Below, piece after piece: positions 24,269 to 33,758 of a DNA stretch of 64,000 bases. Origin of the DNA: Drechmeria coniospora (taxonomy: Eukaryota > Ascomycota > Sordariomycetes > Hypocreales > Ophiocordycipitaceae); assembly GCF_001625195.1 (NCBI RefSeq), contig NC_054389.1:12478234-12542233 (forward strand), given 5' to 3'. The position numbers were made by a program, and so were the translations under genes. The notes under the pieces were generated by a model, which had not been told where the DNA came from, did not search any database, and was given only the letters and a program-made list of their open reading frames with translations. Each line of letters begins with the position of its first letter. Position 1 is the stretch's first letter.

Positions 24269-25553
24269 CTAGAACCGTCTTCGTATTCAGTCAAGCAGCG
24301 ATATTACGCCGAAACGCCCCTCATGCCCTCTCGTGGGACAAAGAACGAGCGGACAAAGAGACAATTCAGCCTGCGGTGTTGCACGCCCATCATACCGAAG
24401 CCCCAGCCGCCAACCATGGTCGGCGCGGCTCAGGAAATCTCTACGGAACAGGCCTAGCATCCATCGCAGGAGGCAAGGTTTCTACAACCATCGACGAGCA
24501 CACAAACTTTGAACCGCTCTCCTCTCATGAGCCTGAGGATGGTGGTAAAAATAGTTGGGGAGGGCGTGATGCACCAAGCCTTCGGGACGGCCAGCATTGG
24601 CAGCCCAGGTGACCGACTGACGTGCCGCGGACAGCATTTCGAAACACTTGGTACATTTGCATACCCCTTGCATCCTGAAGATATTTGAAGCCAGTGGCAA
24701 ACTGATGGAGGCCACTACTAGCGACGGACGCCCCCCAGACCACCCCCCCCTCGCGCTCCCGAAGGCTGACGAGCGAAACTTCATGAATCAGCGGGAGACA
24801 AGTAAGAGTGGACGCACTCCGGGCATCAGGCATCCTCTGCGTCGCCTGACAGGAGCACACGGTGGCGCAACGCTCTATTACCGCCGCGTTACTACCAAGC
24901 ACTGCCGCTCCGTCGCCCGCGGATGAGCGCCGGCTCGCGGCATGCAGCATATGACCACCGTGTCTTGGACCTTGTGAGCGGCCATGGTCTAACGGATAGT
25001 CTTGTGGCAGCGTCGTCCATCCATCCACTTCGCTTGCATCATATCTCCACAAGGATTGGCCTTTCCCTCGGCGATACTCTTAATGGACGCGTTGTTCTAC
25101 ATCGGTCAGCCGATGTGACATTGTGGCGATTGCGATCCGCGCTGTGGAGAGGGAAGATGAGGAATGAATAGAGCATGAACTAGAGTGTTCTCGATCGAGT
25201 CGTGGCAGGACGTAAAGATCGAACTAGCAGAGCATGTGTCCTCGGGAAGAATGCCCCGGCCGCTTGACCAACCCCCTGGGACTTACATGGAGAGTGTCAA
25301 AGTGGCCTTTGATCTGCATTTGTGGACAAATCAACACAACCACACACACACGGAGAGTGCCGCTGGGTAGCAGTCTTGTGACGAGAACTCTCAGACAAAT
25401 GCATCAAGTCGACGAACAGCGAAGCCGTATGTAAAGGAGAAATTACCCCCTTTAGCCTTCATGGAAACCCGTCATCATGGCCTGACAGATCACTAAGAAC
25501 ACCTTCTGAAGCCATCATCTTATACTGGAAATACAGACCATCGTTGTTCACAC
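24269..25553. other. Intergenic region upstream of the NRPS-PKS gene
   Basis: Nothing recognisable. No regulator, transporter or oxidase frame is visible. Confidence 0.5.
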
Positions 25554-28500
25554 ATGAAAATACCATCATCTGGAATGCCCCCCAAAGACGAGATGGGTGA
25601 CATCCCGGCGCCAGGAGGTGACTTGCTGCACGAGCAATTCAACATGACCGACGATGCAACCATGCTGGGTCATGTCGTCCACCGGCTCTTTGAGCAGGCC
25701 GCAGACAAGTATGCGGAAAAGACGGCTTTGGCATGTTCCGATGCAAGTCTCTCCTATCGCGGACTCAACGGTCTCGCCAACCGTCTCGGGCGTGCTCTGC
25801 GGTGCCGCGGCGTTCAAAGCGGCCACCTCGTCGTCATTGCCATGGAACGCTCTGTCAATGTCGTTGCCGCCATGCTAGGCGTCTGGAAATCGGGTGCCGC
25901 CTATGTCCCTGTCGACATAGCACTCCCAACGGAGCGCATTCGGCAAATGATCGACGATGCCGCCCCCAAGATCATCGTCACCGACAACTATCCGCCGGAA
26001 GCACTGTCTCGCTGGAAAGACGCGTGTCTTAGCATCGAAGATGCACAAATCGGCCTGGAGCCTGCCGGACCCGATCTAGGCATGCCCACCAGAGCGGACG
26101 AACCGGCGTACGTCATGTACACCTCGGGATCAACGGGTCGTCCCAAGGGTGTCGAAATGAGCCACGGTTCCGTCGCCAATTACCTACTCTCCATGGGGCG
26201 ACGCGCGCCAGGCTGCTCCGACCATGATCGGATGCTTGCCGTCACTACCATCTCGTTTGACATGGCAATACCGGAACTTCTGGTGCCGCTCCTCTGCGGC
26301 GCCACGACCGTCATCGCCCGGACCGAAGAGGCCCGGGATGCCGGGGCGCTGCGATCCCTGATGAAACGTCACGAGATCAACGTGATGCAGGGTACACCGG
26401 CGACCTGGCAGCTACTCCTGGACGGCGGGTGGCGTGGCGAACCGCGCCTCAGCAAAGTGTGGACCGCCGGCGAGGCCCTCTCCCGCCGGCTGGCTGATCG
26501 GCTGCTGGCCTACAGCGACTCGGTGTGGAACTTGTACGGTCCGACGGAGACGTCATACGCGACCGTCGGGCGAGTATACGGCGGAGATGAAGACGTGGTA
26601 GTTGGTACCCCTATTGCCAACGCCCAGGTGTACGTCATGGATCCTGACAACTTGCCGTCGCTCGCTTCGCTCAACTCCACTGGCGAGTTATACATCGGCG
26701 GCGCGGGAGTTGCGCACGGCTACCTCAGGAACCCTGGCCTCACGAAGGAGCGTTTTGTCAAAAACCCTTTTGATGGGGGCGTCATGTACCGCACTGGCGA
26801 CCGGGCCTGTTTCGTCGGACCGAACCGTCTGCGCTTGCTGGGCCGCATCGACGGACAGGTGAAGGTTAGGGGTTACCGAATCGAGCCGGGCGACATCGAG
26901 GCGGCTATCACGAAGCATGCTGACGTTGATGCTGCGACTGTGGTTCTCCGCGATGGTCGACTCGTGGCCTACTGCATTTGCGGCGCCGGTGTGAAGAGAG
27001 ACGTTGGCCGGCTGCTGCGTCCATGGCTGGCCGAGGCGTTACCTGCCTACATGATGCCTGCCCTCTTCGTTAAAGTCCACGACTTTCCCCTTACGACAAA
27101 CGGCAAAGTCGATCGTAAGGCGCTCCCGGACCCGGTAGCAACTGGCGCTTCCACGCCGATGGAAGCTGAGCTGGCGACTGGCCTGGAAGCGGTCATCCTG
27201 GTCGTGTGGCGACGCGTCCTCGGGCACGATGGTATCCAGATTGACGACAATTTCTTCCAAATCGGTGGCGACTCCGCACGAATCATCGCTGTTCAGGCGC
27301 AGCTGGCAGAGCTGCTTGGCCGACCCGTGTCGACAGCTGCCCTCTTCGACTATTTTACCGTCCGGACGTTGGCGGCTCATCTACAGCACAACCCCGGCGA
27401 AGATGGTTCGGCAAAGGCTTCTAGACAGAGCGGCCACGACCAAGCAGATCTTGCCATCGTATCAATGGCGTGCCGGTTGCCTGGGGGCGTCACCACACCC
27501 GAGGACTTTTGGGGCCTACTCGACCGCGGCGGGGACGCCATCACGGACGTGCCTGTCGATCGCTGGGACGCAAATGCCTTGTATGATGCAGATGCCGACG
27601 CACCCGGCACTTCGTACTGTCGTCAGGGCGGCTTTGTCGACTCAACAGACTCGTTTGACGCCGGCTTTTTCGGCATGTCGCCTCGAGAGGCGCGAGGGCT
27701 CGACCCTTTGCAGCGAATCATGCTCGAAACGTGCTGGGAGGCCATCGAGAGGGCTGGCTACACGAGCCATGACCTGCGCGGCAGCAAGACTGGCGTATTC
27801 TTAGGTGTCAGCCACACCGCCGCCGACAACGCCGGTTACGACTCGACGTGCCTCGCCGACCTGGACGGATACGCCGTGACGGGCTCCGCGGGGGGGACAC
27901 TCTCGGGCCGTCTGTCCTACGTCCTCGGTCTCGAGGGCCCGGCGCTGACAGTCGACACCGCCTGCTCGTCGGCCCTTGTGGCGCTCGACTTGGCCTGTCA
28001 CGCGCTGCGCAGGAACGAATGCGACCTTGCCATCGTCGGCGGCGTGACCCTACTGAGCGGGCCGGGACTGCACGTGGCATTCAGCCGGCTCCGGGGCATG
28101 TCGGCCGACGGCCGCTGCCGGGCCTTCGCGGCCGACGCGAGTGGCACTGGTTGGGGCGAAGGTGCCGCCGTCGTCGTGTTGAAGCGCCTACCGGATGCCC
28201 TGCACGACGGCGATGTCGTCGACGCCGTGGTGCGTGGCGCTGCCGTCAACCACGGCGGACGCGCGGCCGGCCTTACGGTACCCAGCGGTCCCGCCCAGCA
28301 GCGGGTGGTGCACGCAGCGCTTGAAGCGTCGGGCCTTGCACCGGCCGACATCGACTACATCGAAGCGCACGGTACTGGTACGAAGCTTGGTGATCCGATC
28401 GAAGGTGAAGCGTTGGCCGCCGTGTTCGGGCCGTCCCGGGCCGAGCGGCCGGAGCCGCTGTGGGTCGGGTCGGCCAAGTCCAACATCGGCCACACCCAGG

Positions 28501-31325
28501 CCGCCGCCGGACTTGTGGGCATTCTCAAGGTTGCGCTAGCAATGCGGCACGAGATGATACCACGCACGCTGCATGTCACCGAGCCCACGACGGCGGTAGA
28601 CTGGCAAGGTGCGCGCATGGCGCCCGTGCAAGTTGCTCGGCCGTGGAAAGCTCGCGTCGATCGGCCCCGTAGGGCGGGAGTTAGCGCCTTCGGCATCGGT
28701 GGCACGAACGCTCATGTCGTCGTGGAGGAGGCACCGGCGAGCACATACCATTCGCCTGCCAGACAAGTCCCGCTGCCGCACGTGCTACCCCTGTTGGTTT
28801 CAGGCAGGACGGCGGCGGCGCTGTCCCAGCAATCTGACAAGCTCCTCCGATACCTACGGGATGCGGTTGAGGCTCGACTCAACGACGTGGCCTTCTCGCT
28901 CGCCACGACGCGGGACCATTTTCGATTCCGCAAAGTGCTCATGGCCGCTGACAAGGACGAGCTCCTGAATTTGCTGGCCGACGTTCCCAACGGGCCGCTG
29001 CCGCCGGCGCATCCTGTGGAGCCACGACTTGCTATGCTCTTCGCCGGACAGGGGGGCCAATGGCCAGGCATGGGTCGTGAGTTGGCCACGCAGTATCCTG
29101 TTTTCCGTCAGGCTCTCAAAGAGATCGCATCTCATTTCATTCCCTTGTTGGAACGGCCACTTCTCGATGTCATGTGGGCGGCGCCCGATGACAACGCCGC
29201 CGCGTTGCTGCAGCGGACGGACTACGCCCAGCCGGCCATCTTCGCTCTTGAGGTAGCCCTTTGGCATCTGTGGACCAGCTGGGGCGTGCGACCGACGGTC
29301 CTTCTGGGCCATAGCATCGGTGAGCTCGGGGTCGCCCATGTCGCCGGCGTCATTGATCTCCCGGACGCCTGCCGGCTGGTCGCGGCGCGAGGCCGGCTGA
29401 TGCAAGCCGTGCCGCTCCGGGGTGGGATGACGTCGCTTGCAGCCAACGCTTGGGAGGTTACCACTGCACTCGAGACCCTGGGACTTAGCAACAAGATCGA
29501 ACTCGCTGGCCACAACACCCCGACGCAGACAGTAGCGTCGGGCGATGTCGATTCCCTCAAGCGACTGGCGCGCCACTTCGCCGGCCAAGGCCGTGCCACA
29601 AAGGCTCTGGCGGTATCACACGCCTTCCACTCGCACCACATGGACGGTATGCTGGACGACCTGCGCGCGGTGGCCCAAACCATACGTTACCATCCTCTGA
29701 CCGGACTTGCCGTCGTCAGCAGCCTCACCGGCTTGATGGTGGATGCCGAGGAGCTTCGGCAGCCGGAGTATTGGGTTCGGCAGGCGCGCGGTGCCGTCCG
29801 ATTCTGCGACGCCGTCCGAACGCTCTCTGCAGAGCAGCGCATCAACGTTTTCCTCGAGCTTGGGCCCCGGCGGGTCCTGGGCCCCATGGCTGCCGCAACC
29901 CTTGGCGCCGCCGGCGAAGCACCGATATCGTACATGGCGTCCCTCGCCCCCGGAAAGCACGTCGTCATCCAGGAAAGCCTCGCTGCGCTCCACGTGCGTC
30001 ACGTCCCCATAGATTGGCGTGCCTACTTTGCACCCTTTGGCTGCCAACGCGTCGAGTTACCCACCTACGCTTTCCAGAAGGACCCCCTCGGGCCGGTGCG
30101 TCGGATATCCCTCAAGCCTGTCATCGCTGGCCCGCCACCAGCCCAGCTCGAGATGAAAATGAACTGGCATCCGGTCGACCGACCTGCCCTGCCTCACCCG
30201 ATCCACGACAGTGGTCTTCCAACGCCAGATTCCGATATCCTATTGGCCAAAGAGAATGTGGATGAGGAGATGGTATTGGACATGGTCAGAGAGGCGGCGG
30301 CCGAGGCCCTTGGGCTTTCCTCTCCGAACGCGGTTGATCTCGACGCCGGCTTGCAGGAGCTGGGAATCGATTCTTTCACTGCCGTCATGATGAGGGGCAA
30401 ACTTGTTCACCGGACCGGCTTGGCCACATCGGCCGACGCGATCGATGTCCTCTCCAGCGTGAACCTGAGAGTCCTCGGCCAAAACTTGCTCTCTCTGATG
30501 CAGAAGTGCCTGGCTCCATGCTCACCGTCGACCTCTTTTCCTGGCTTCGGTGAGGAGGCGCTCTTGAGCCGCAGCACGCCGGACAGCACGCCAGATGTCT
30601 GTCCCACTCCCTCCGCTCTCGTCGCTGTCGCTAGTAGCTTTGATGCCTCGCATCGCATCCTTTGCCCCGCCCTGGGACTTGAATCTTCCAACATCTCTCC
30701 GCATCTACTCTCGGCTGCGCTGAACCACTTCGACTCGCAATCCTGGTGTCACGACATCATGCACGACGTCTCACCGACGACAGGAGCGCTTCCAGGCTAT
30801 GGTCGGGCCATTGCCTTTATCCCGCAGGCTTTCAGCCCTGGAGCTTCGTCAAATCTCCAATTCATTGGCAACACGCTTGCAGGTAACAGGGGCGGGACAA
30901 CACAGCCGCCACTCCCGCACATGCTATCTCTATTTCGCCCGTCCGATGCTGATCACACCCGCGATCCTCTGCGGCCGATTAACCGCGTCGTATCACTCTT
31001 CGCCCTTGGAAACGGCACGGCTGGTCATGAGGGGATTCTGCACGGCGGCCTGACTGCCACTCTTCTGGATGAAAGCATCAGCATTCTTCATGAGATCAAT
31101 GCCGCACTGGCGAAATCGGGTGCCGCGTTTGCGGGAGCGAATGTTACGGCGTCGCTGACAGTCAAGTTTCTGGCTCCCATTGCCACCGCGGAGCCGGCTC
31201 TTTGCGTGACAGTCTGGCTGGAGGAGGTACAGGGGCTCTACACAACCGTGAAAGCGGAACTTACCAATTCTAGAGGTCAAAGGCTCGCGGCAGCGGAGAG
31301 CAAGTATGCGGCGGTGGAGGGATAA
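25554..31325 (+). CDS. NRPS-PKS hybrid synthase, A-T-KS-AT-T-hotdog thioesterase
   Basis: A single intronless frame of 1923 residues starting at a clear ATG. Domains in order: adenylation about 55-520 (A3 TSGSTGRPKG near 190, A5 NLYGPTETS near 326, A7 YRTGDR, A8 GRIDGQVKVRGYRIEPGDIE near 430, A10 NGKVDRKAL near 515); first carrier FFQIGGDSARII with Ser574; ketosynthase about 633-1060 with Cys804 (DTACSSA), His939 (EAHGTGT) and His980 (KSNIGH); acyltransferase about 1160-1470 with Ser1254 (GHSIGE) and HAFH at 1356-1359, the malonyl-type motif; second carrier ELGIDSF with Ser1607; C-terminal 4HBT hotdog about 1760-1920 with LHGGLTATLLDE and His1830. No condensation, ketoreductase, dehydratase, methyltransferase or reductase domain is present. 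All catalytic residues are intact. Inferred chemistry: one amino acid, one malonate extension, hotdog release. Confidence 0.96.
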   Translation: MKIPSSGMPPKDEMGDIPAPGGDLLHEQFNMTDDATMLGHVVHRLFEQAADKYAEKTALACSDASLSYRGLNGLANRLGRALRCRGVQSGHLVVIAMERSVNVVAAMLGVWKSGAAYVPVDIALPTERIRQMIDDAAPKIIVTDNYPPEALSRWKDACLSIEDAQIGLEPAGPDLGMPTRADEPAYVMYTSGSTGRPKGVEMSHGSVANYLLSMGRRAPGCSDHDRMLAVTTISFDMAIPELLVPLLCGATTVIARTEEARDAGALRSLMKRHEINVMQGTPATWQLLLDGGWRGEPRLSKVWTAGEALSRRLADRLLAYSDSVWNLYGPTETSYATVGRVYGGDEDVVVGTPIANAQVYVMDPDNLPSLASLNSTGELYIGGAGVAHGYLRNPGLTKERFVKNPFDGGVMYRTGDRACFVGPNRLRLLGRIDGQVKVRGYRIEPGDIEAAITKHADVDAATVVLRDGRLVAYCICGAGVKRDVGRLLRPWLAEALPAYMMPALFVKVHDFPLTTNGKVDRKALPDPVATGASTPMEAELATGLEAVILVVWRRVLGHDGIQIDDNFFQIGGDSARIIAVQAQLAELLGRPVSTAALFDYFTVRTLAAHLQHNPGEDGSAKASRQSGHDQADLAIVSMACRLPGGVTTPEDFWGLLDRGGDAITDVPVDRWDANALYDADADAPGTSYCRQGGFVDSTDSFDAGFFGMSPREARGLDPLQRIMLETCWEAIERAGYTSHDLRGSKTGVFLGVSHTAADNAGYDSTCLADLDGYAVTGSAGGTLSGRLSYVLGLEGPALTVDTACSSALVALDLACHALRRNECDLAIVGGVTLLSGPGLHVAFSRLRGMSADGRCRAFAADASGTGWGEGAAVVVLKRLPDALHDGDVVDAVVRGAAVNHGGRAAGLTVPSGPAQQRVVHAALEASGLAPADIDYIEAHGTGTKLGDPIEGEALAAVFGPSRAERPEPLWVGSAKSNIGHTQAAAGLVGILKVALAMRHEMIPRTLHVTEPTTAVDWQGARMAPVQVARPWKARVDRPRRAGVSAFGIGGTNAHVVVEEAPASTYHSPARQVPLPHVLPLLVSGRTAAALSQQSDKLLRYLRDAVEARLNDVAFSLATTRDHFRFRKVLMAADKDELLNLLADVPNGPLPPAHPVEPRLAMLFAGQGGQWPGMGRELATQYPVFRQALKEIASHFIPLLERPLLDVMWAAPDDNAAALLQRTDYAQPAIFALEVALWHLWTSWGVRPTVLLGHSIGELGVAHVAGVIDLPDACRLVAARGRLMQAVPLRGGMTSLAANAWEVTTALETLGLSNKIELAGHNTPTQTVASGDVDSLKRLARHFAGQGRATKALAVSHAFHSHHMDGMLDDLRAVAQTIRYHPLTGLAVVSSLTGLMVDAEELRQPEYWVRQARGAVRFCDAVRTLSAEQRINVFLELGPRRVLGPMAAATLGAAGEAPISYMASLAPGKHVVIQESLAALHVRHVPIDWRAYFAPFGCQRVELPTYAFQKDPLGPVRRISLKPVIAGPPPAQLEMKMNWHPVDRPALPHPIHDSGLPTPDSDILLAKENVDEEMVLDMVREAAAEALGLSSPNAVDLDAGLQELGIDSFTAVMMRGKLVHRTGLATSADAIDVLSSVNLRVLGQNLLSLMQKCLAPCSPSTSFPGFGEEALLSRSTPDSTPDVCPTPSALVAVASSFDASHRILCPALGLESSNISPHLLSAALNHFDSQSWCHDIMHDVSPTTGALPGYGRAIAFIPQAFSPGASSNLQFIGNTLAGNRGGTTQPPLPHMLSLFRPSDADHTRDPLRPINRVVSLFALGNGTAGHEGILHGGLTATLLDESISILHEINAALAKSGAAFAGANVTASLTVKFLAPIATAEPALCVTVWLEEVQGLYTTVKAELTNSRGQRLAAAESKYAAVEG

Positions 31326-32125
31326 CACGCGGCAGGCAGTGTTACTCGTGAAACGAGTCGATTGTGTTAGGAGCATACTTGCGCCAATTTTCTCATGAAT
31401 GATTGGTTAATATTGGTAGGTATGGTATCGGAGGGGACGATGCAAGCTTTGATCGTTGCGGTTCCTCCAGGCTTTTTCAAACGCGCAGAAGTCGAAGATG
31501 TCATGTGCCGGAACGTTGTTATGGCTTGTTTGATCCGCTGCAAGTTGAATTTTGTGAATGACGGGTTGAAAGGTGTCTGAGTACAGTTGGAAAAATGCAT
31601 TTTGTCGGATTTCAAAACTTCTTTTCAGTGCTAGTATAGGAGATGGAAAGCCTTGGTGTCAATGGGTCGGCCAATTTCGCAGGGCATTTATGCTGATGAA
31701 CTAGTCGGGCGCTGTCCACTCCCCTCACTGATGATCTGTTGCCATTCTGAATGTGGAAAGATTCGGAATATCCCGAAAGCACTTCGTGCGTGCCATGCGT
31801 AATAGTAGTAGTTTGGACCGATCGGGCCGGCTGTTTCGCAGCAGGATCCTGCATTCGCAATTCTCGCGGCACTGCCTAGCATTCGAGGTGTCGACGAGAC
31901 TGCTTGTGACAAATAGACACTTCACTCCAAGTGTTGCCGGCTAACATTGACATCTCAGCACGCCATCGCTATCCTGATATAGGTTAGCACAACTGCTTGG
32001 GAATCACGAGGAGGGGCGGGGTTCTGGTCTGGAGCGGCATGGCGCTATTCGTGCGTGGCGCGAAGCATGGCCAAGCCGGACCCGGTAAGGATGGGAGGCT
32101 GCGGAGGAGTCAGAGGGCGGGCGGG

Positions 32126-32131
32126 TATAAA
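32126..32131 (+). promoter_or_regulatory. TATA box of the lipocalin-like gene
   Basis: GGGTATAAAGAC, about 120 bases before the ATG. Confidence 0.55.
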
Positions 32132-32159
32132 GACTCGGTAAAGGCCGCGTCTCACCCAT

Positions 32160-32241
32160 CAACGTCTCCTCTCGCCACCAATTCACACTCGACAGGGACA
32201 CAACGTCTCCTCTCGCCACCAATTCACACTCGACAGGGACA
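32160..32241. repeat. Perfect 41-bp tandem duplication in the presumed 5' leader
   Basis: Two identical copies (32160-32200 and 32201-32241), each starting CAACGTCTCCTCTCGCCACC, end seven bases before the start codon at 32248. Confidence 0.93.
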
Positions 32242-32247
32242 AGGACA

Positions 32248-32810
32248 ATGGACGAAAGCAACTCCTCACTTTGGGGCCTCTGGAACCTCAACTCCTGCCA
32301 CATGAGCGTCCATTCCGGAGGGGCTGGCGGTGGGAATTCGAGCGTGACACCCTTCGGGGAGAAGCCTCTCGGTCGAATCTCCATTACTAGGGAAGGATAC
32401 CTGAGCGCCATGGTGACGAGCGTCGAAGGGGCGGCACCGAGAACGGGCACAGAATGGCCACTAGCTACCGAGGCCGATATTGTACGCTCGGCGAGGCCGA
32501 TGGTGGCCTATTGCGGTGTCTGTCGGACGTGGAAGGAGGGCGAGACGATGTTTCTTGCGACGAAAATCGAGCTGGCGCTCGATCCAAACATGATTGGCAC
32601 CGACAGAGTTCGCGTTGCTGAGGTTCGAGAAGAGGGCGGCAGGACATTCCTGACGCTGAAGCCACTGCAGGAATTTACCACGGAGGTAAGCGACCGTCAT
32701 AACCTGGCTTCATCAATTGATGACCCCATGCTGAGAAACTTGGCGGATGATAGGATGGCACGAAGGGGGATCTTACCATCTGCTGGGAGAAGGTGCAGCT
32801 TCCCAGATAA
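32248..32810 (+). CDS. Lipocalin-like domain protein (PF13924 type)
   Basis: Two exons: 32248-32685 and a 45-base terminal exon 32766-32810, joined across an 80-base GT-AG intron in phase 0, giving 160 residues. The family pattern is visible: SLWGLWNLNS at the start, PFGEKPLGRISITREGYLSA, a middle segment with MVAYCGVCRTW, LDPNMIGTDRVR, and, only after splicing, the closing strand LTICWEKVQLPR. Without splicing the frame runs on to 32913 with unrelated sequence, so the short form is preferred. No signal peptide, so cytosolic. Small lipocalin-fold proteins in fungal metabolite clusters can act as cyclases or isomerases; placement about 0.9 kb downstream of the NRPS-PKS and on the same strand makes that a reasonable inference, not a demonstrated role. 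Confidence 0.8.
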
Positions 32811-33758
32811 ACAGCCGCCTCGGGCAGGTTTCGTGGGGTGGGTTTGGGGGGGACGAGGTTCCATCTCTATCACGATGCTTCACTCGGGAGGTCCAAGAAC
32901 CGGTAAAAGTTAAGAAGGAGAAAGTGAAAATGAATATTGGGCATGAACGACGTGCATTTGTCATTTGCAGCTGTTGTGCGTGCAATTTGCAAGCAGGGCA
33001 GGTGCTATGATGCGTTGAAGCCCTAACTGGATTCATTCCATCAAAGGGACAGGGAACTGAATGAAGTAGGCACCAAGGTTCATTCGCACTTGCCTCGTTC
33101 ACAGTGACCGCAAAGCATCCCGACATGGCCATAAATCACAATAAGTAATCCAGCCGCAAGATAATATGCTCTAGAGGCGTCAGCATTTGGCCGTTGTCCT
33201 CAGCTTGGCGATGTCAGCTACGTGCAGGTCTACGGCCATGGCGATAGGGAGGTCGTAAGTCCGTTCCTCCGACCGTCGGTTCGTTCCGCCTCCCAGGTCT
33301 CTGCCCTTCACGCCATCGACCTGAACATCCAACAAAGGATCCAAGAAACCTTCCTGCGTGAGCAATATCGAGTGCTACTCCACTTGTGAAGCGCTGCGGC
33401 ATGTACAGCACTCCTCGGTTGGTATGTTCGCTGCTCGCATGCGTCGACGATAAAGGCCTTGAAGGGACGAAGAGAAACCTCGTCGGCCCAACGCTAGTCA
33501 TTGAGGCTGAGAAAGATCAAGGGTCCAGGGCTTGTGCCGCATGGCGAGCAGCAAGAGTATACGGGTGATTTTCGACCATCGGGGTTGGCCTCCAACATTG
33601 CAGCGATGATGTGCTCGATAGGGTATGGCTCTTTCGCAATAGAAGGGCGTACATGTATACAGGCACATGCATACATATACATGTGTGTCTGTATCCATGC
33701 GTCGGTGAGTGTACGGCTTGTGGATAAATGGCGCATTTTTGTGTCATGCGACCAGCTG
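32811..33758. other. Intergenic region between convergent genes
   Basis: Nothing recognisable between the ends of the lipocalin-like and NmrA-like genes. Confidence 0.6.

Larger units (their letters stand above)
31326..32247. other. Intergenic region between NRPS-PKS and lipocalin-like gene
   Basis: No gene. The last 125 bases hold a TATA box and a perfect tandem duplication, marking the promoter and 5' leader of the next gene. Confidence 0.6.
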
